DNA from: Cristatella mucedo | Lineage: Eukaryota > Bryozoa > Phylactolaemata > Cristatellidae | Direction: 5' to 3' | DNA: 64,000 bases | Assembly: GCA_009760855.2 (NCBI GenBank) | Contig: WPIO01000177.1 | Span: 250,001 to 314,000, forward strand | Part shown: positions 13,171 through 25,300 of the stretch, piece after piece | Layout: every line of letters starts with the position of its first letter | Position numbering within the stretch: position 1 is the stretch's first letter | Notes under the pieces: generated by a model | Told to the model about the DNA's origin: nothing | Seen by the model: only the letters and a program-made list of their open reading frames with translations | Database searches by the model: none | Program-made: the position numbers and the translations under genes

Positions 13171-16045
13171 TGAGCAAGCTTCTTTGGTCCATAAAATTAA
13201 TTTATATTCCCAGCGCAAATGCATGAAAATGTCCTTTTACGTTTTGCTATGATTGACTCAAAATTGCAGTTACTAATAGAATTAAAAATTGCTTCAAGCT
13301 TTCGTACGATGGTGCTAAAACCCATAACATTAAAACGTATCATGAAAAGGCAATGGTACCTATTTCCTGGCTAATAACACTGCTCCTATTTGATGTTTTA
13401 GAAAAATGATATAGATATATGATTTTTTAGAAAAATTAAATTTTTTCAATCTAAAATAAAAAACCTGAATCTACTATCTACTCGTGGCACACTGCCTACG
13501 GGATCCTCATTCGTTTCTGATGCAGCAGCATTATCATTACGATCGAATAAATATAATTTTTCTTATAAAAGAAGAAGATAACACTACCTAAAGCTCATTC
13601 TCTAGTCTCTGATCTGGTGAATGTCAGCGGTCCATTAAGCTTACTCGTGCCTCTGTCTCTTGCTGACCGATGTAGTTTTTTGTAATTCCGTATTAGCAAA
13701 TCTAATTTTTTTATGCCAGCATATACTAATAAAACTAACCATAATGCTTACTTGTGCAATCTTCATACGAGCATAATCTCAATCTTGACATGTGTTTTCC
13801 CTAACAGACCTCATTTTGTGTTTCTCTCTCTGATTGACTTCAGCTCTAATTGCGAATTTACCGTTAATCTCTCAGCCACTTTTAATAATGACATGTCGTA
13901 CGACTAAGTTAAATGTTAATAGCTGAGATAAAACTAGCGTGACCTGGAAGTGTCGTCCAACTATATGTTAGTGTTTCGTCTCTCTATCCTTTAAATTAGC
14001 ATTTGTAAGTTGTTGCGCAACAATTAAATGCCATGAAGATTGTTATGGCTGAACAGAGAAATTGCAGTCCCACTTCAAGTCTTTAGCAGAATTAAATTGT
14101 CTTGGTACGTTTGAGTTTCTCGTAGAATTCTCAAATCGCTAATACAATGACCTATTTTGAAAAAAGATGCCTAAATTACTGCTTTTCATCCACGACTTGA
14201 TACAAGCCACTGAGATTACAAATAGATGTGCTCTCTAGCACACTTAGGATTCATAGACTCGAAAGCAATATCAGCAAACTAATGGTCACACAAGAGCTTA
14301 TGATTTGATCATGACCAATAGGGTCATATGTACAACATATTGTTTATGGCAAAAAGTGACATATCGGTGAAGCCGCGTAAAAATTACTCTCTATCTCTGT
14401 CTCTGTCTCTGTCTCTGTTGAATATGCATATTTTTTAACGTTTATCTATCTAGAATCTGTCGCTGTAATGGGACCTTTCCTTCCATCAACTCCCGATTTC
14501 CAAATGAGCCTACCCACCATGCTATATTAGAACACCCTTTATATTAGTTCATCTTCGGCTGAAGACCCAGGGCATCGAGCCAATTTATTCTAACATGCTT
14601 ATTAAACGCTCAACCTCAAAAAGCTTTGTAGATTGGTTCCAACCCTAAGAACGGCTCGATGCAATCTTATCTTAAAAACTGTTTAGTGCTACGTAAATCC
14701 GGCTGACGGCGCAGCTACAATGTTCATGGTGTCGCATATATCTCCAATATATTTTCAGAGTGAAGATCATCATCCCAGCGTCTTGATACAATATTTCCAG
14801 TCAAACTATCCTGCGATATTAACATAGTAGCTTCGCTGACAGCAGAAAGCTACGGCTACATAGCTACGGCCACTCTGGCTTGCTGCTTACAAAGAGCCGA
14901 TTTCCTGTTAAAATCTGCTGCTTCGAGAGTATTCTCTTACGTGGCCAGCAATTTAAGAAGATTGAGGAATATACCCACGCACTTGAATTAGCTAATAAAA
15001 ACTGTCACTACTAATTGTGTAAGGACCACGTAGCCCATAAGTTTAGATAAGCAGATTATGCAAGAATAGGTCAGCTGTTAACAAGATTTCTACTAAGTGA
15101 GGCATGGGCTGGGCATATCGTATCAACCCTCAGTCAATTCAGGCTTCTTACTAGCAATGCAGCTTACGAGACTGCCAAAAAATTGCCACTAGTACAAAGA
15201 ACCTACATCCTAGCAATGTGAGATGCCTGTATTAGTTCAGAGCGTGCAAATGCCATACAGTTAGTCAACGACTAATTTTATATCGCATAGAAAGCTCGAG
15301 CGAAGCGGTTTGCTGAAGCTTTGACTAGATTTTATCTCATCTAAATAAAATAGACTGTCAACATTTTGCAGATTGCCAGTGCATATCTACCGGTCTCGCA
15401 AAAGTCTCAGACAAATTTATTCTTTCGAAAATCATGCACTAGTCACAGATTCAGTTACAAAGCAGAAAAAAAGAGAATCGCTGCAGGGCAATGCTTCAGC
15501 GATAACTTCTGAGTGAATCATGCAAGCTTTATAAATTTTTATCACAATACTAAGGTCACTTAACGACTTTCCTAAATAGTTTGCTGGCTGCTTGCATTTG
15601 TCAGTCGATGACTATAAAAAATTAAATTAAATTGAAATGTTCATAAAAAATGAGATCTCATCGTTGCGTAAGTTTTACAATATGGTCAGGTATGATAAAA
15701 TGTATAGTCTAGATGCTGAAACTGCCTTATAATTTTAGGGATGGTACGAAAATAAAAAGTGAACCTATTAAAGTGAATCCATTACGAGGGCTATTCATGC
15801 GAGCACCACACAGCAGAGGATTGAAATTCTGGATACTCTGCAGAACTCTTAGAAGGTTACTTCTTATTAGGTTACCCTAAAGTTGAAATATAAATTTGTA
15901 ATCCTCTCCTTGCTGGCCTGAACTGCATTACTAATTTAGACCTTGCCAAGGTTGACCTCATGAACCTGAGAAAAAGGAAATGTTAAGAACTGAATTAGTG
16001 TTCTACCAAAACCGCCACAACCTTCACATTGCAGTCGACTACGCT
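13171..16045. other. Unassigned 2.9 kb
   Basis: A+T-rich, with many stops in all frames. A short (TCTCTG)n lies at 14390-14418. Nothing else recognised. Confidence 0.35.
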
Positions 16046-16049
16046 TATA

Positions 16050-16192
16050 AGAATATAGGATATAGGATGTAGGATATAATATATAGGATATACGATATAC
16101 GATGCAGGATACAGGATACATGATATAGGATGCAGGATATAGGATGTGGGATGTGGGATATAGGATATGGGATATAGGATATAGAATAAGAA
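16050..16192. repeat. GGATATA-type minisatellite
   Basis: About 20 irregular copies of a 7-base unit (GGATATA, GGATGTG, GGATGCA, CGATATA). Period mainly 7, with some units of 12-14. Confidence 0.88.
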
Positions 16193-16194
16193 TA

Positions 16195-17810
16195 TCTTAT
16201 ACACTCCGCCAATTGTTTTTAAAAATAGCAGCCTGCGTCCCAGATATTTAAGCAAGATTAGCCTCACACCGCATATGGGAATACTCCGCATGTAAGAATG
16301 CCTATTGACCGGCCGAGCGTATTCTTATTAGCGGATTCGACTGTAAAACGAAATTTGAGCTGATTATTTTGTTTAATTTGCAAATATGCTCTATGTAATG
16401 TTTACTTCGAGTAACCATTTTTCATGAAAAAGACTAAGAAAACATTTAAAGTAGTTTACTTTGTTCGTACTTTTTATGTCACACACTGTTCGGGGCAAAG
16501 AATTAATAATAAAATAAAAACATTGCAAGATAAACCTTTTTATGCCATTCTATTTGCATTTTTCTAGGGGGGATCCATAGCTTTCAAATAATTTCAAACT
16601 TGGTCCACGTCTCAAAAATTTAGCGTTTCACTCGCTCGGTGGGCATAATTTTAGGACGCAAGATTGCTGGACGGAGAGTCGCCTCTGCCCTGTTGGAGGA
16701 GACAGGAGTACACTGCGAGTGCAGTGCTGCAGCTCGAGTTTTGCCTATTGTCAGCTTGAGAGGCAGGATTGCTACACAAAAAGTCGCCCGCTCCATGAAT
16801 GGCTAGCGTGAGACGGCGCAACTTGGTTTACTACTAGGTGGATAACATAACCTCTAACAATGATTTAGTGTGAATGCGCAGGGGAGAAACTGCTACGCAG
16901 ACATGCACTTTTGCCCTGCAAGGGAAGAGCTTTTGAAGGCACGATGCGGTTTTGGCCAGGTGCATTTCCGTCTGGAAATTTCTCGTCAGCTTGCTCTCCG
17001 CGCGAACAGCTGCTCGACGTTGGTCGCCTTGTCATCTACCAGCCTGAGAGGTGTGAGCGTTCATTTGGCTATACCCACTCCTGCCTTGCCAACTTAAAGG
17101 GTGACCTTCTGCCCAAACCTTTTACGACCGGCGACAATTGCTCGGGCAACTACCTGATTTGAGCATTGACACGCAGAGAGGTATGCGGGCACTCGCAACA
17201 TCCACCGGTGACCGCGGTTGATCCTATGTCGGACGACGATCGGCAAGAAGGCTCAAGATGCGGAATGCGGAATGCGGACTCCATCGGATTCGTTGGCATC
17301 AGCGAATGCGACTCGACTGCTGAGCGTTCTGTTTCCGGTGAGGGAAATAGGAGCAGGTATTGCTTCCGTGTAAGGGTGACGTCTGAACCTTCCTGTTACA
17401 CGGCTAGTTACTTTTAGGCGCTTCACCAATGCACCAATGCCGGTGAGTCGGCAGTAGCAGAAACAATGCAGCAGCGACAAAGAGCGCTCAAGCACCTGCG
17501 GCCTAGAGCTCAAATCAATCAGCTCCAACGCCACAGCCCTGGAGTCTGGAATCCTGACTACCCACCTATCTCAGGGCGCCGGTTCTCCTCGGCGACACAT
17601 TATTGTATAATCGTACGGTCGCCTAATCGCGAATTAAAATATCCGCTATAATCCGGCTGGTGTAGCTGGCGCTGCCGTTCCATCGACGCTGCTAGTCGCG
17701 ACCTGCTGGTTGGTCTTCGAGCCCTGGTCCTTCGCAGATCGCGCGCCTGGCGTTGGCGGAGGTGCCTCTAGTAGCGGAACACTAATTCCCATATATTAGC
17801 GCTCTTTATG
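16195..17810. other. Unassigned 1.6 kb, more GC-rich
   Basis: The part from 16640 to 17800 is GC-richer than its surroundings and has several open frames of 60-95 codons. None has a recognisable motif or splice-supported structure. Not called as a gene. Confidence 0.3.
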
Positions 17811-17811
17811 T

Positions 17812-18088
17812 AATGTATCTCCGTCAGTAACTCCACAAAGTCATAAAGACCATGTGGGTGTTACGCAGGAGAGTTTTGTATAACGCACTCACAGCCTAAG
17901 CGGCTTTCGGTACGCATTCGGTAGCCAACAGACTTCGTCTCACGCAACAAAGAGAAAGTGGGAAGCATAGCAGAGTTAGGAGAGCAGTTGAGGTAGTGAG
18001 TAGCATAGAAGTAGCAGTTCAGGACCGCTGAAAAAGATGTGCCACAGTCGGCAGTTGGAGAGTAGATGTCGTTGCGTAAGAATTGTGT
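17812..18088 (-). mobile_element. LINE-B 3' end
   Basis: The minus strand reads R-N-D-I-Y-S-P-T-A-D, then the C-terminal tail and 3' UTR ending GGAGATACATTACA. It is about 85-90% like 8683-8945 by eye. The copy starts at the equivalent of [10 protein letters not shown]. Confidence 0.8.
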
Positions 18089-18089
18089 A

Positions 18090-18900
18090 TGGCACCAGGT
18101 CTGTGTGCTTGTCGCGCGGAGCGAGAAGCTTGCGAGAAGTTGGTCGATAAGACTCAAGTAGACGTGCAGCGACATTGTCAGCTTGCAAGTAAGGTTGCCG
18201 CAAAATCCCCTGTATTCGTGCTTTGCAACTTGGTTCGGTGCTCGCCGCCAGCAGGTTAGCGCCGCAAACTCTGGCGGCGACGAGGCCTGCTTATCGCACG
18301 CGAAGCAAGCCGAACCAAGCATTCGGGAGCGAGGTGACGCCGCTTGGCCACCGTCGCAACATCGCCCCTCCTATCAAAGGGTCCGGCCTCATACAAGAAA
18401 GGTTACGAATCGCTCATTAGATTACAACCGAAAATGTTAGAACTGGCCTACACTCGCGGGACGCACGCGCAGCGCGACGAAGAGAGAGAGAGAGAGAGAC
18501 GACGAAGCCACACCCCCACCACGTCGTAAGGATCGTTTAAGGCTACGGCTGTAATGACGAAGGTTGACTAGCGGCGTACGGCGTGCCTAAAGTATCGGTT
18601 AGATGGTCGTGTGCGTCAGGTCGGTACAGCCCCGTTGAAGGGGGAGAAGAAAGAATAGCGCGTCCGCACAGGCCAGCCGCGGCCAGGCAAAAAAAATGGT
18701 GCTCGACGATGGGATCACATCACCCGTGCACCAACCGTCGGCCCGAGCTGTCAGCTGCTGTCTACGCTCTCAGATTTGAAATGATAGCTGGAGTCATTCG
18801 CACGAGTCACGCCTAGTTGCCCACATAAAGACCACTTCTAAAACCAGAATAAACTCGGATAGAAGATATCTTATTCACAAACTTATATATCTTATATAAC
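18090..18900. other. Unassigned 0.8 kb, GC-rich
   Basis: It includes a short (GA)n at 18480-18500 and several open frames without recognisable motifs. Confidence 0.3.
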
Positions 18901-18901
18901 A

Positions 18902-19314
18902 AATACCTTATTCACAAACCTCAAATCCTTTGGAGATCGTGCATTTAGTTCGTATGCTCCCAAAGCCTGGAACTCCCTCCCGACCTGCGTCAGAACATCC
19001 CCTGACCTGGCCACATTTAAAAGGAACTTAAAAAGACACACCTATTAAGGACAGCATTTAGTGGGTCCCTGTGATTCGTCCTTCGTGTGCTTATGCGTGC
19101 TGACACTGTGCATGTGCCACTAACCACATTTGCATGCTGACCCTGTGCATGTCACCCCTAACCATGTTATTCATTTTGTTTGTTTATCAAGCATGACATT
19201 ACTCACCCTTCAATTGCATTTCCCTTTGCAGCAAATGTAAAGCGCCTCGAGAGAGATTGAGTTCTCTGAGGGCGCTGTATCAAGTGCATTATTATTATTA
19301 TTATTATTATTATT
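18902..19314 (+). mobile_element. LINE-A 3' end copy upstream of LIPE
   Basis: [16 protein letters not shown], then the 3' UTR, the stem-loop tail with CTCGAGAGAGATTGAGTTCT and (ATT)n at 19289-19314. It ends about 460 bases before the LIPE TATA box. Confidence 0.85.
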
Positions 19315-19774
19315 AAACTCAGATCCCAATGCCTCCATGGCAGCGCTACCGGTATTCACGACTTCTTTGAAAAGGGCATTCCAGCTGACCACGCCCCCAG
19401 GTATTGCAAACCGAAAACACCATTGCATAACGTGAGAACAACAAGAAATCTCTCCCCAAAGTGTCTTATCGTGCTTATCGCGTACTTCTCCGCACTATTT
19501 TTGACCATTCGATTTTCCTTCAGCTACAATCTCCGATACTCCCTGCCCTAGATGCCGCAAGTTTGCCACGCCCCATGGACAAGAATGTGCAGCCAAAAGA
19601 CCAATGCAGTATCCTAATAAGGGAGGATATATAGTATAGCAATTAATTTTCATCCAACATATAAATATTTACGTTAATTTTTTTATACACAGCCACTAAA
19701 TCTACTTGACTCTCCCGAATTCTTGACACCGTCTACCCTCCCGGTCCGTGCCATGGCCGCCAAAGGCGAACGGG
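19315..19774. other. Upstream region of LIPE
   Basis: About 460 bases between the LINE-A tail and the TATA box, without a recognised repeat. It probably holds the proximal promoter, but I cannot name individual sites. Confidence 0.35.
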
Positions 19775-19781
19775 TATAAAA
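19775..19781 (+). promoter_or_regulatory. TATA box, probable LIPE core promoter
   Basis: GGTATAAAAGC lies about 340 bases upstream of the LIPE start codon. The expected transcription start would be about 19803-19812, giving a 5' leader of about 310 bases. No CAAT or Sp1 site was identified with certainty, and the start site is inferred from spacing only. Confidence 0.55.
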
Positions 19782-19804
19782 GCTTCGGCAGTGTACTCAC
19801 GCGC

Positions 19805-20121
19805 ATTCACTGATCAGAGTAGCATGTGGCGATAACTGGTTGACCTTAACCTGCGACCGCATCTAGGGTTGCCGTGCGCGAGCTCGCGAATGCATTATAC
19901 GACATCGATCAGCTGATTCCGCCGCACATGCGCGTCCGCTGAGCAGCCGCCTGCCCAGTGCCTTCTTTTTCAAGTTCAGACACAGAAGACGTTAGCAGCT
20001 CACAGATGACTGAAGACCTGAAACTCTGAAACTCTGAACAACTCGGTAGCGGACAGGCGACCCCTCTTTTCCGGTGGCCGCCGGAGCTGCTCACTTACCG
20101 TCGGCCGCCCGGTGTCTCGTC
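19805..20121 (+). other. LIPE 5' untranslated leader (inferred) with three tiny upstream ORFs
   Basis: The stretch between the TATA box and the LIPE ATG has no transposon. It holds three very short upstream ORFs: ATG at 19824 (3 codons), 19928 (4 codons) and 20006 (7 codons, ending 20029). A stop (TAG 20047-20049) is in frame with LIPE, so the first in-frame ATG after it is 20122. The extent depends on the inferred transcription start. Confidence 0.45.
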
Positions 20122-20712
20122 ATGGTGGACAGCGGCCTCGCATCTGACTGTGAGCGCGGAGCGCGCTACTGTAGCGCTGAAGATACCTACAAAAGAGATT
20201 TATTTTACTTGTGCAAGACCCTTCGTTCCGAAACGCACGTGAACGCCGAATACTTCCGCAACGGGAATGGATCCAATCACGCCCATTTCTCGTCGGCTTT
20301 CGAGAGTCTGCAGTGTCATCTGAATGGATTTGAGGCGTTGTGCTGCGATATCCTGCTAGTCGCGGGTGACTATGACTTCGGCAATGTTCCTGCCAATGGC
20401 TATCGCAGCCTTATACGGATTGCTCACAAGTGCTGCTTGCACCTGCTAGCGCTGATCCGTTATATTTCCGTAAACAAAGATTCATACCTATTCAGGAGCT
20501 ACCACTGGGCAATGGAGCTAAGCTCGTACACGCTCGCGCTTGGGCAGCTTAAAGCTGTTTTGTGCTATGCCGAGAAGTTGATTGCTTTCGGCCGGAAAGG
20601 TGAACTCTTTCCTACCGAAGAAGACTTGTACACCTCAGCAGTCAGCGACATACAGATGGAGCTAGACGCGCTCGATCAGAAGGCGTTCTACGGGCGATGT
20701 CTGGCTTTTCAG
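20122..20712 (+). CDS. LIPE: LIPE exon 1: start of HSL N-terminal domain
   Basis: It encodes residues 1-197. The start is ATG 20122 (G at -3 and G at +4, good Kozak context), the first ATG after an in-frame stop at 20047. The HSL N-terminal signature PANGYRSL is followed by a Cys-Cys-Leu helix, and FYGRCLAFQ closes the exon. Mammalian HSL has nearly the same words at the same point. The exon ends ...TTT CAG|GTGTGT in phase 0. The open frame continues into the intron, which is read-through and not protein. Confidence 0.93.
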
Positions 20713-20923
20713 GTGTGTAGTTTGGAACCTGTTGCTATTTTTTTGCGGGCCCCTTGTCAATGCTCCAAGTTTTTTACCCCGAGCCGATCGACAAACAATT
20801 CACTTGGCTCTAGCGCTACAGCTATTTCTAGACAGCTGTTTTGGTACATAGCAAACATATGTATGTCATGGTGTATGTAAGTATTGTGTGTGTGTGCGCG
20901 CACACGCTTCTGTGTGTGTGTGT

Positions 20924-20974
<51 letters not shown>

Positions 20975-22272
20975 CGAGCATGTGTCTATGTGAGGAGGTA
21001 CCGTGAAGCATCTTGTCTCTGTGACTATGCGAAGATCCCGTTCATGGCATATCATGTTACTTTTGTGGCATGCGTGCATGCACTTGACGTTTTAGTTTTG
21101 TGAGTCAATGAGGAGGCCACTGGAGATTGTCCACATTGCCATGGCCAGCTATGGGGAGAACTATGGTGTCAGTCGGCCGGGCTACCTCACGTTTGCCAGC
21201 ACCTTGCTGACCAGCCGGAGATATGTGCTCAACCCTGAGCTTAGAGCCGAAAAGGTTTGACCTGTTTACTAGTTTTTTGTTGCTTTCTCTTTCCATCCCA
21301 CTCTCCCCTTCTTCTCTCTGTCTCCCTTTCTCTCCTTATTTCCTTTCTTATTGCTGCACAGCTAGTGATGGCGTCAATGTGTGGGTGGATAATGATGAGT
21401 TCCCAGCAAGCCTGGCTGCAAACCTTATTGTTACGTTCAATGTTTTACAGGGTTGATTCTAACTCTGATAGCAAGTGAGATAAAACCCCACGCGCAGAAA
21501 TACTAAACCGCACCTAGATGTGCCCCCTCCCCTATCTGATCTTGTCTCCACCATGTCAAGCCTACGAGCATCCCTCACCTACAGTTTGGGTCAGCTGGAT
21601 GGCAGAAGCTGTGCTGCTGTGCTGCTGCTCGTTTGTGTCAGTCCTGTAGTTTACGGTCTAGAGATGGGGCTTGTTCGTATATGCTGTATGTGATGACGTG
21701 CATTCCGTGACATGAAGTTGTAGTCACCCCTTTGCCACTGTGGACGAGTTCGGTTGAGCCGAGTAACAACGCAGTAGACACTGTGGTTCAGACACTCGAA
21801 GTTGTGATGGCTGGCCCAGCACCAGCTAGTAGCAGCTAAATCTGAGCAGGAGTGTGAGATGTCGGGAGTTGGCTATCATCGCTTTGGCAATCAGAGTTCT
21901 AGTGTGGCAAGCTCTGCCCATTTTGCAATGCTTTGCTGCAAATCGAAGTTGCTCTTTCAGAAGAGCACTTGCACTAGACTTATAGGGCATGCTCAGTGGC
22001 ATCAGATGCACGGTTAGATAGAAATTTGTCATTTGTTTAGTGCCCTTATAGAACTTAATTGCTGCCCAGACCTTTACATATACAGCAGAGCTTGATACCA
22101 CAACGTTGGTTGTTATGCACCTTACCCCTGGGCCAAACCAGGTCCAAACAAGGATGCACGTCTGAGATGAAGCTAATATTTATCACCATGTACACCACAG
22201 ACACCATATATGCTGAACCTCAGTCATACATGCTGATACACACCCACTAATCTCTGTTTCTCTCTCTCGCTC

Positions 22273-22365
<93 letters not shown>

Positions 22366-25300
22366 CCTCTAAGAGGATGCCGACGTTCGACGACACTAGA
22401 TGTTAGCCAATTTTCTCCAGCTAAATGATTACAGATCTCCAGCTCATAGGATACCCTTAGCGTCACGTTCTCGTAATTTTTGCATCCTCTTTGATTACTG
22501 CACGACTTTTAAAATTTTCCTTTACATGACCACCAATGGAGCTAGCCGTCAAGTTCGATCGCTGCCTACGATTAGGGACCGTCTGTCATGGTGGGTGGCT
22601 TACGATCTTACTATCTTCTTAGTTTTCGTCTTGGCTGGACTACTGTAATTCAGTTTTGGCTGGGCTAGTGGAAAAAAAAGCCCTTCAGCCTCTGCAGGTG
22701 AAGGATAACATTCTCTCATTACGACTCAGTGCAAAGCTTGCTAGCCACCAGCAGTCTGTGGTATGTCTACACTGCATCGCAGTTGCACGTGTGGCAGATC
22801 TGCCCGACTATGCCACTTTGTGGCACTGGCCTGCTCCCTTTATCGCGACATGTAGGATTCAGATTTTGTGTAAAGTACCCTCATTCACCAACGTCACGAC
22901 TGACCTAATGTCTGCCGTATGCATGAGGCTTTCTTCCTGAGGCAAGTCGAGCAACCAAAAGATAAGAGTAAAGAGCCAAAGAAAGCAGTGGGAATAGTTC
23001 CCCTGCCTGGAGTGAGGAGCCGGCTGCACGGTGTAGAGAGCCACATTAGCTGCAGGTGCGTGCATGTGTGACAAGATGCTTCTATGCTTGTGCTCCGCAT
23101 AGATAGATACAAATGCTTGTGCGTGCTCCGTCAGCTCTCATTGCTCAGCAGCAGCTATGGGCTTGGGCTCGCCTTGAGCTCCAGAGCTGCAGCTCCAGAG
23201 CTGCAGCACGCGTGGGTGCAGCTCAGTGGTAGTAGCCTTGGAGCTGTGCCTCTGTCCTGCACGAGACATCGTGTTACGTGCCATGCGGTCGTGTGCCACT
23301 CCAGCCATCATCCGGGCCATCGGAGGCCCTGCTTTCATGCTAACGTTACATCGTAACTTGCTTATCTTATTGTAAGCACAGCCTTTCCACTAGCTCCTTT
23401 CTCGTGACCTTGACTTGTGAATTCACTTTTAGTTTAACCTCATTTGACCTACCGATATCTTCTGATTAACGTCATTTTTCTGCCAATCCTTGTGTAGCAC
23501 CTTTAGACAGGTGGTTGTGTATTCAAACTTGTCAACTGCAACCAGGTTGTTATGCTTGGCTGCCAGGCGATCACACTCTTGTAGCCAGTGCAGATCCTTA
23601 TAGCTGCTTGGCATTCAGTTATTGCCGAGTTCTTGTCATGCCCAAGATCATATTCTGTTCCTTGTGCGTTTTTAAGGTTACGGATGTTACCCAACGTGCT
23701 GATGTCTCATATTGCAAGTCGTTCTGGTCCATTAATGAATCTGAGGCTTTTATGGTGAGTTTTAATAGAATAGCTTGAGAGTGTTGAGAGCTTGAGTAAA
23801 GCCTGTTGTCATCCTGCTTAGGATTTGCTGTCTGTTCATAGACGTATTTGCAGCTGTATCACAAAAGCCTTTATGGTGCCAAATGAAATTGCTTGAAGCT
23901 ACAAGATGCAATATAGAAAGTCCTTGGACGCATGCATGATGCTGTGAGCATGATGGTTGGTGATGCTACTCGCAGATGGTCGGTGATAATCCTCACAAAC
24001 GCAGGACATGTTGATCCGAGCCGTTTTGTAGTGATACTAGGAGTCCTCGGTTAGCCTGGCTTCGAGCTAAGGCAGCTTTGATTGGATACCTAGACAGTGA
24101 AGGTTTTTGTATCTTGCCGATGCAGAATTTGTGCTGCTGCAGTCCCTGCTAGCAGGTCCTGCATGCATGCATGCATTCAAATCTGCGTCCACATGTGGCT
24201 GACCATGCATCCTTTGGCATTGGCGCATTTACGACTCAAATAACAAGAGTCTCGCTCGGGCATGTGAATGGTACATCAAAGCCGGAGTGCATTCTCAAGC
24301 CAATGTTAACAGCAATAGAAATTGCAGCCACTCTAGCCTAATTGTTTAAATTGTGCTAGCCTGAGAAGCCAAATACGTAAAGTTTCTATGCTGCCAAATG
24401 TGAGGAATTTCTAGTGCCTATGCTCCCCCCCCCCATATTTTCGGGTATAGGATATTCGAGCGCACTGGCCAATTGGCAGGGAGCCGGCACCTGAGTGATT
24501 CGATCGGGGCACTCGGGTGCGATCGTGTGCTGTTGACTGAGCTTGCTTCTTCACCTCCTGGGTGGTCTCCAGTGTTGAACTTCACTGTAAATCTAGGGTA
24601 TTAAATTATTAACTTGTATTATTCTCATGCAGTTATTTACCGAAGGTTAGCTCCAGCCGTCAACATGGGGACGGAGCTCTCGCGAGATCGCATGACTCAG
24701 CGACAGCCGATTTTAGCGATAGCATAGCAACCTGCCAGTTCTGTGGCAAGTGCTATGAGGAGGGACATTACTAAATGCTTGACACTGCAAATGGATTCAA
24801 GTAGCTCCGATTTGGTGAGGTTGAGTGCCGGCCTGCGCTGAACCACTGCTCAAGTGCAGCTGCCGAGCAACTCTATCTGGAGCTCTTTTTCTTTTGCTAA
24901 AGCATCATATTGGACCATAGTGCTATTGCCGGAGCACTCACGAAGCATGCTACGATGCTTTCTATCGAACTGCATCGCTCGAACCCTGTTCTCGAAGCAC
25001 TCTTGTTATTGAACATTCTGTCGGGAGCTCAACTGAAAAGTGCCAATCTGTTTTTACACCCGGACTGCTCTCTGTACTTCATCTGTTCACGAATCAACTC
25101 CCGAGCGGCATGCATTACTGACGTTTGCATTTGGATGGCAGAAACATGGTCAAATTGAATGAAGATAATACCAACTTTGCAGTCATGGGTAAACCTGCCG
25201 TTAGTCAGATATTAAACTGCCTAACCCTCGACATAGGCTCGGCGCGGTTATCTTTTGCAGCTTCTGCATGAAATCGTGCTCTCTTCCTAGCTGACCTTCG

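Noticed and set aside
17166-17417. Possible coding exons in the GC-richer part at 16.6-17.8 kb
   Set aside because: No motif, no clear splice pairs, and overlapping frames on both strands.
20074-20121. GTG start upstream of the LIPE ATG
   Set aside because: A non-ATG start is not needed; ATG 20122 has a good context and is the first ATG after an in-frame stop.
23429-23614. Minus-strand frame in LIPE intron 2 with protein-like composition
   Set aside because: Only 61 codons, no recognisable family, and no second piece found beside it.
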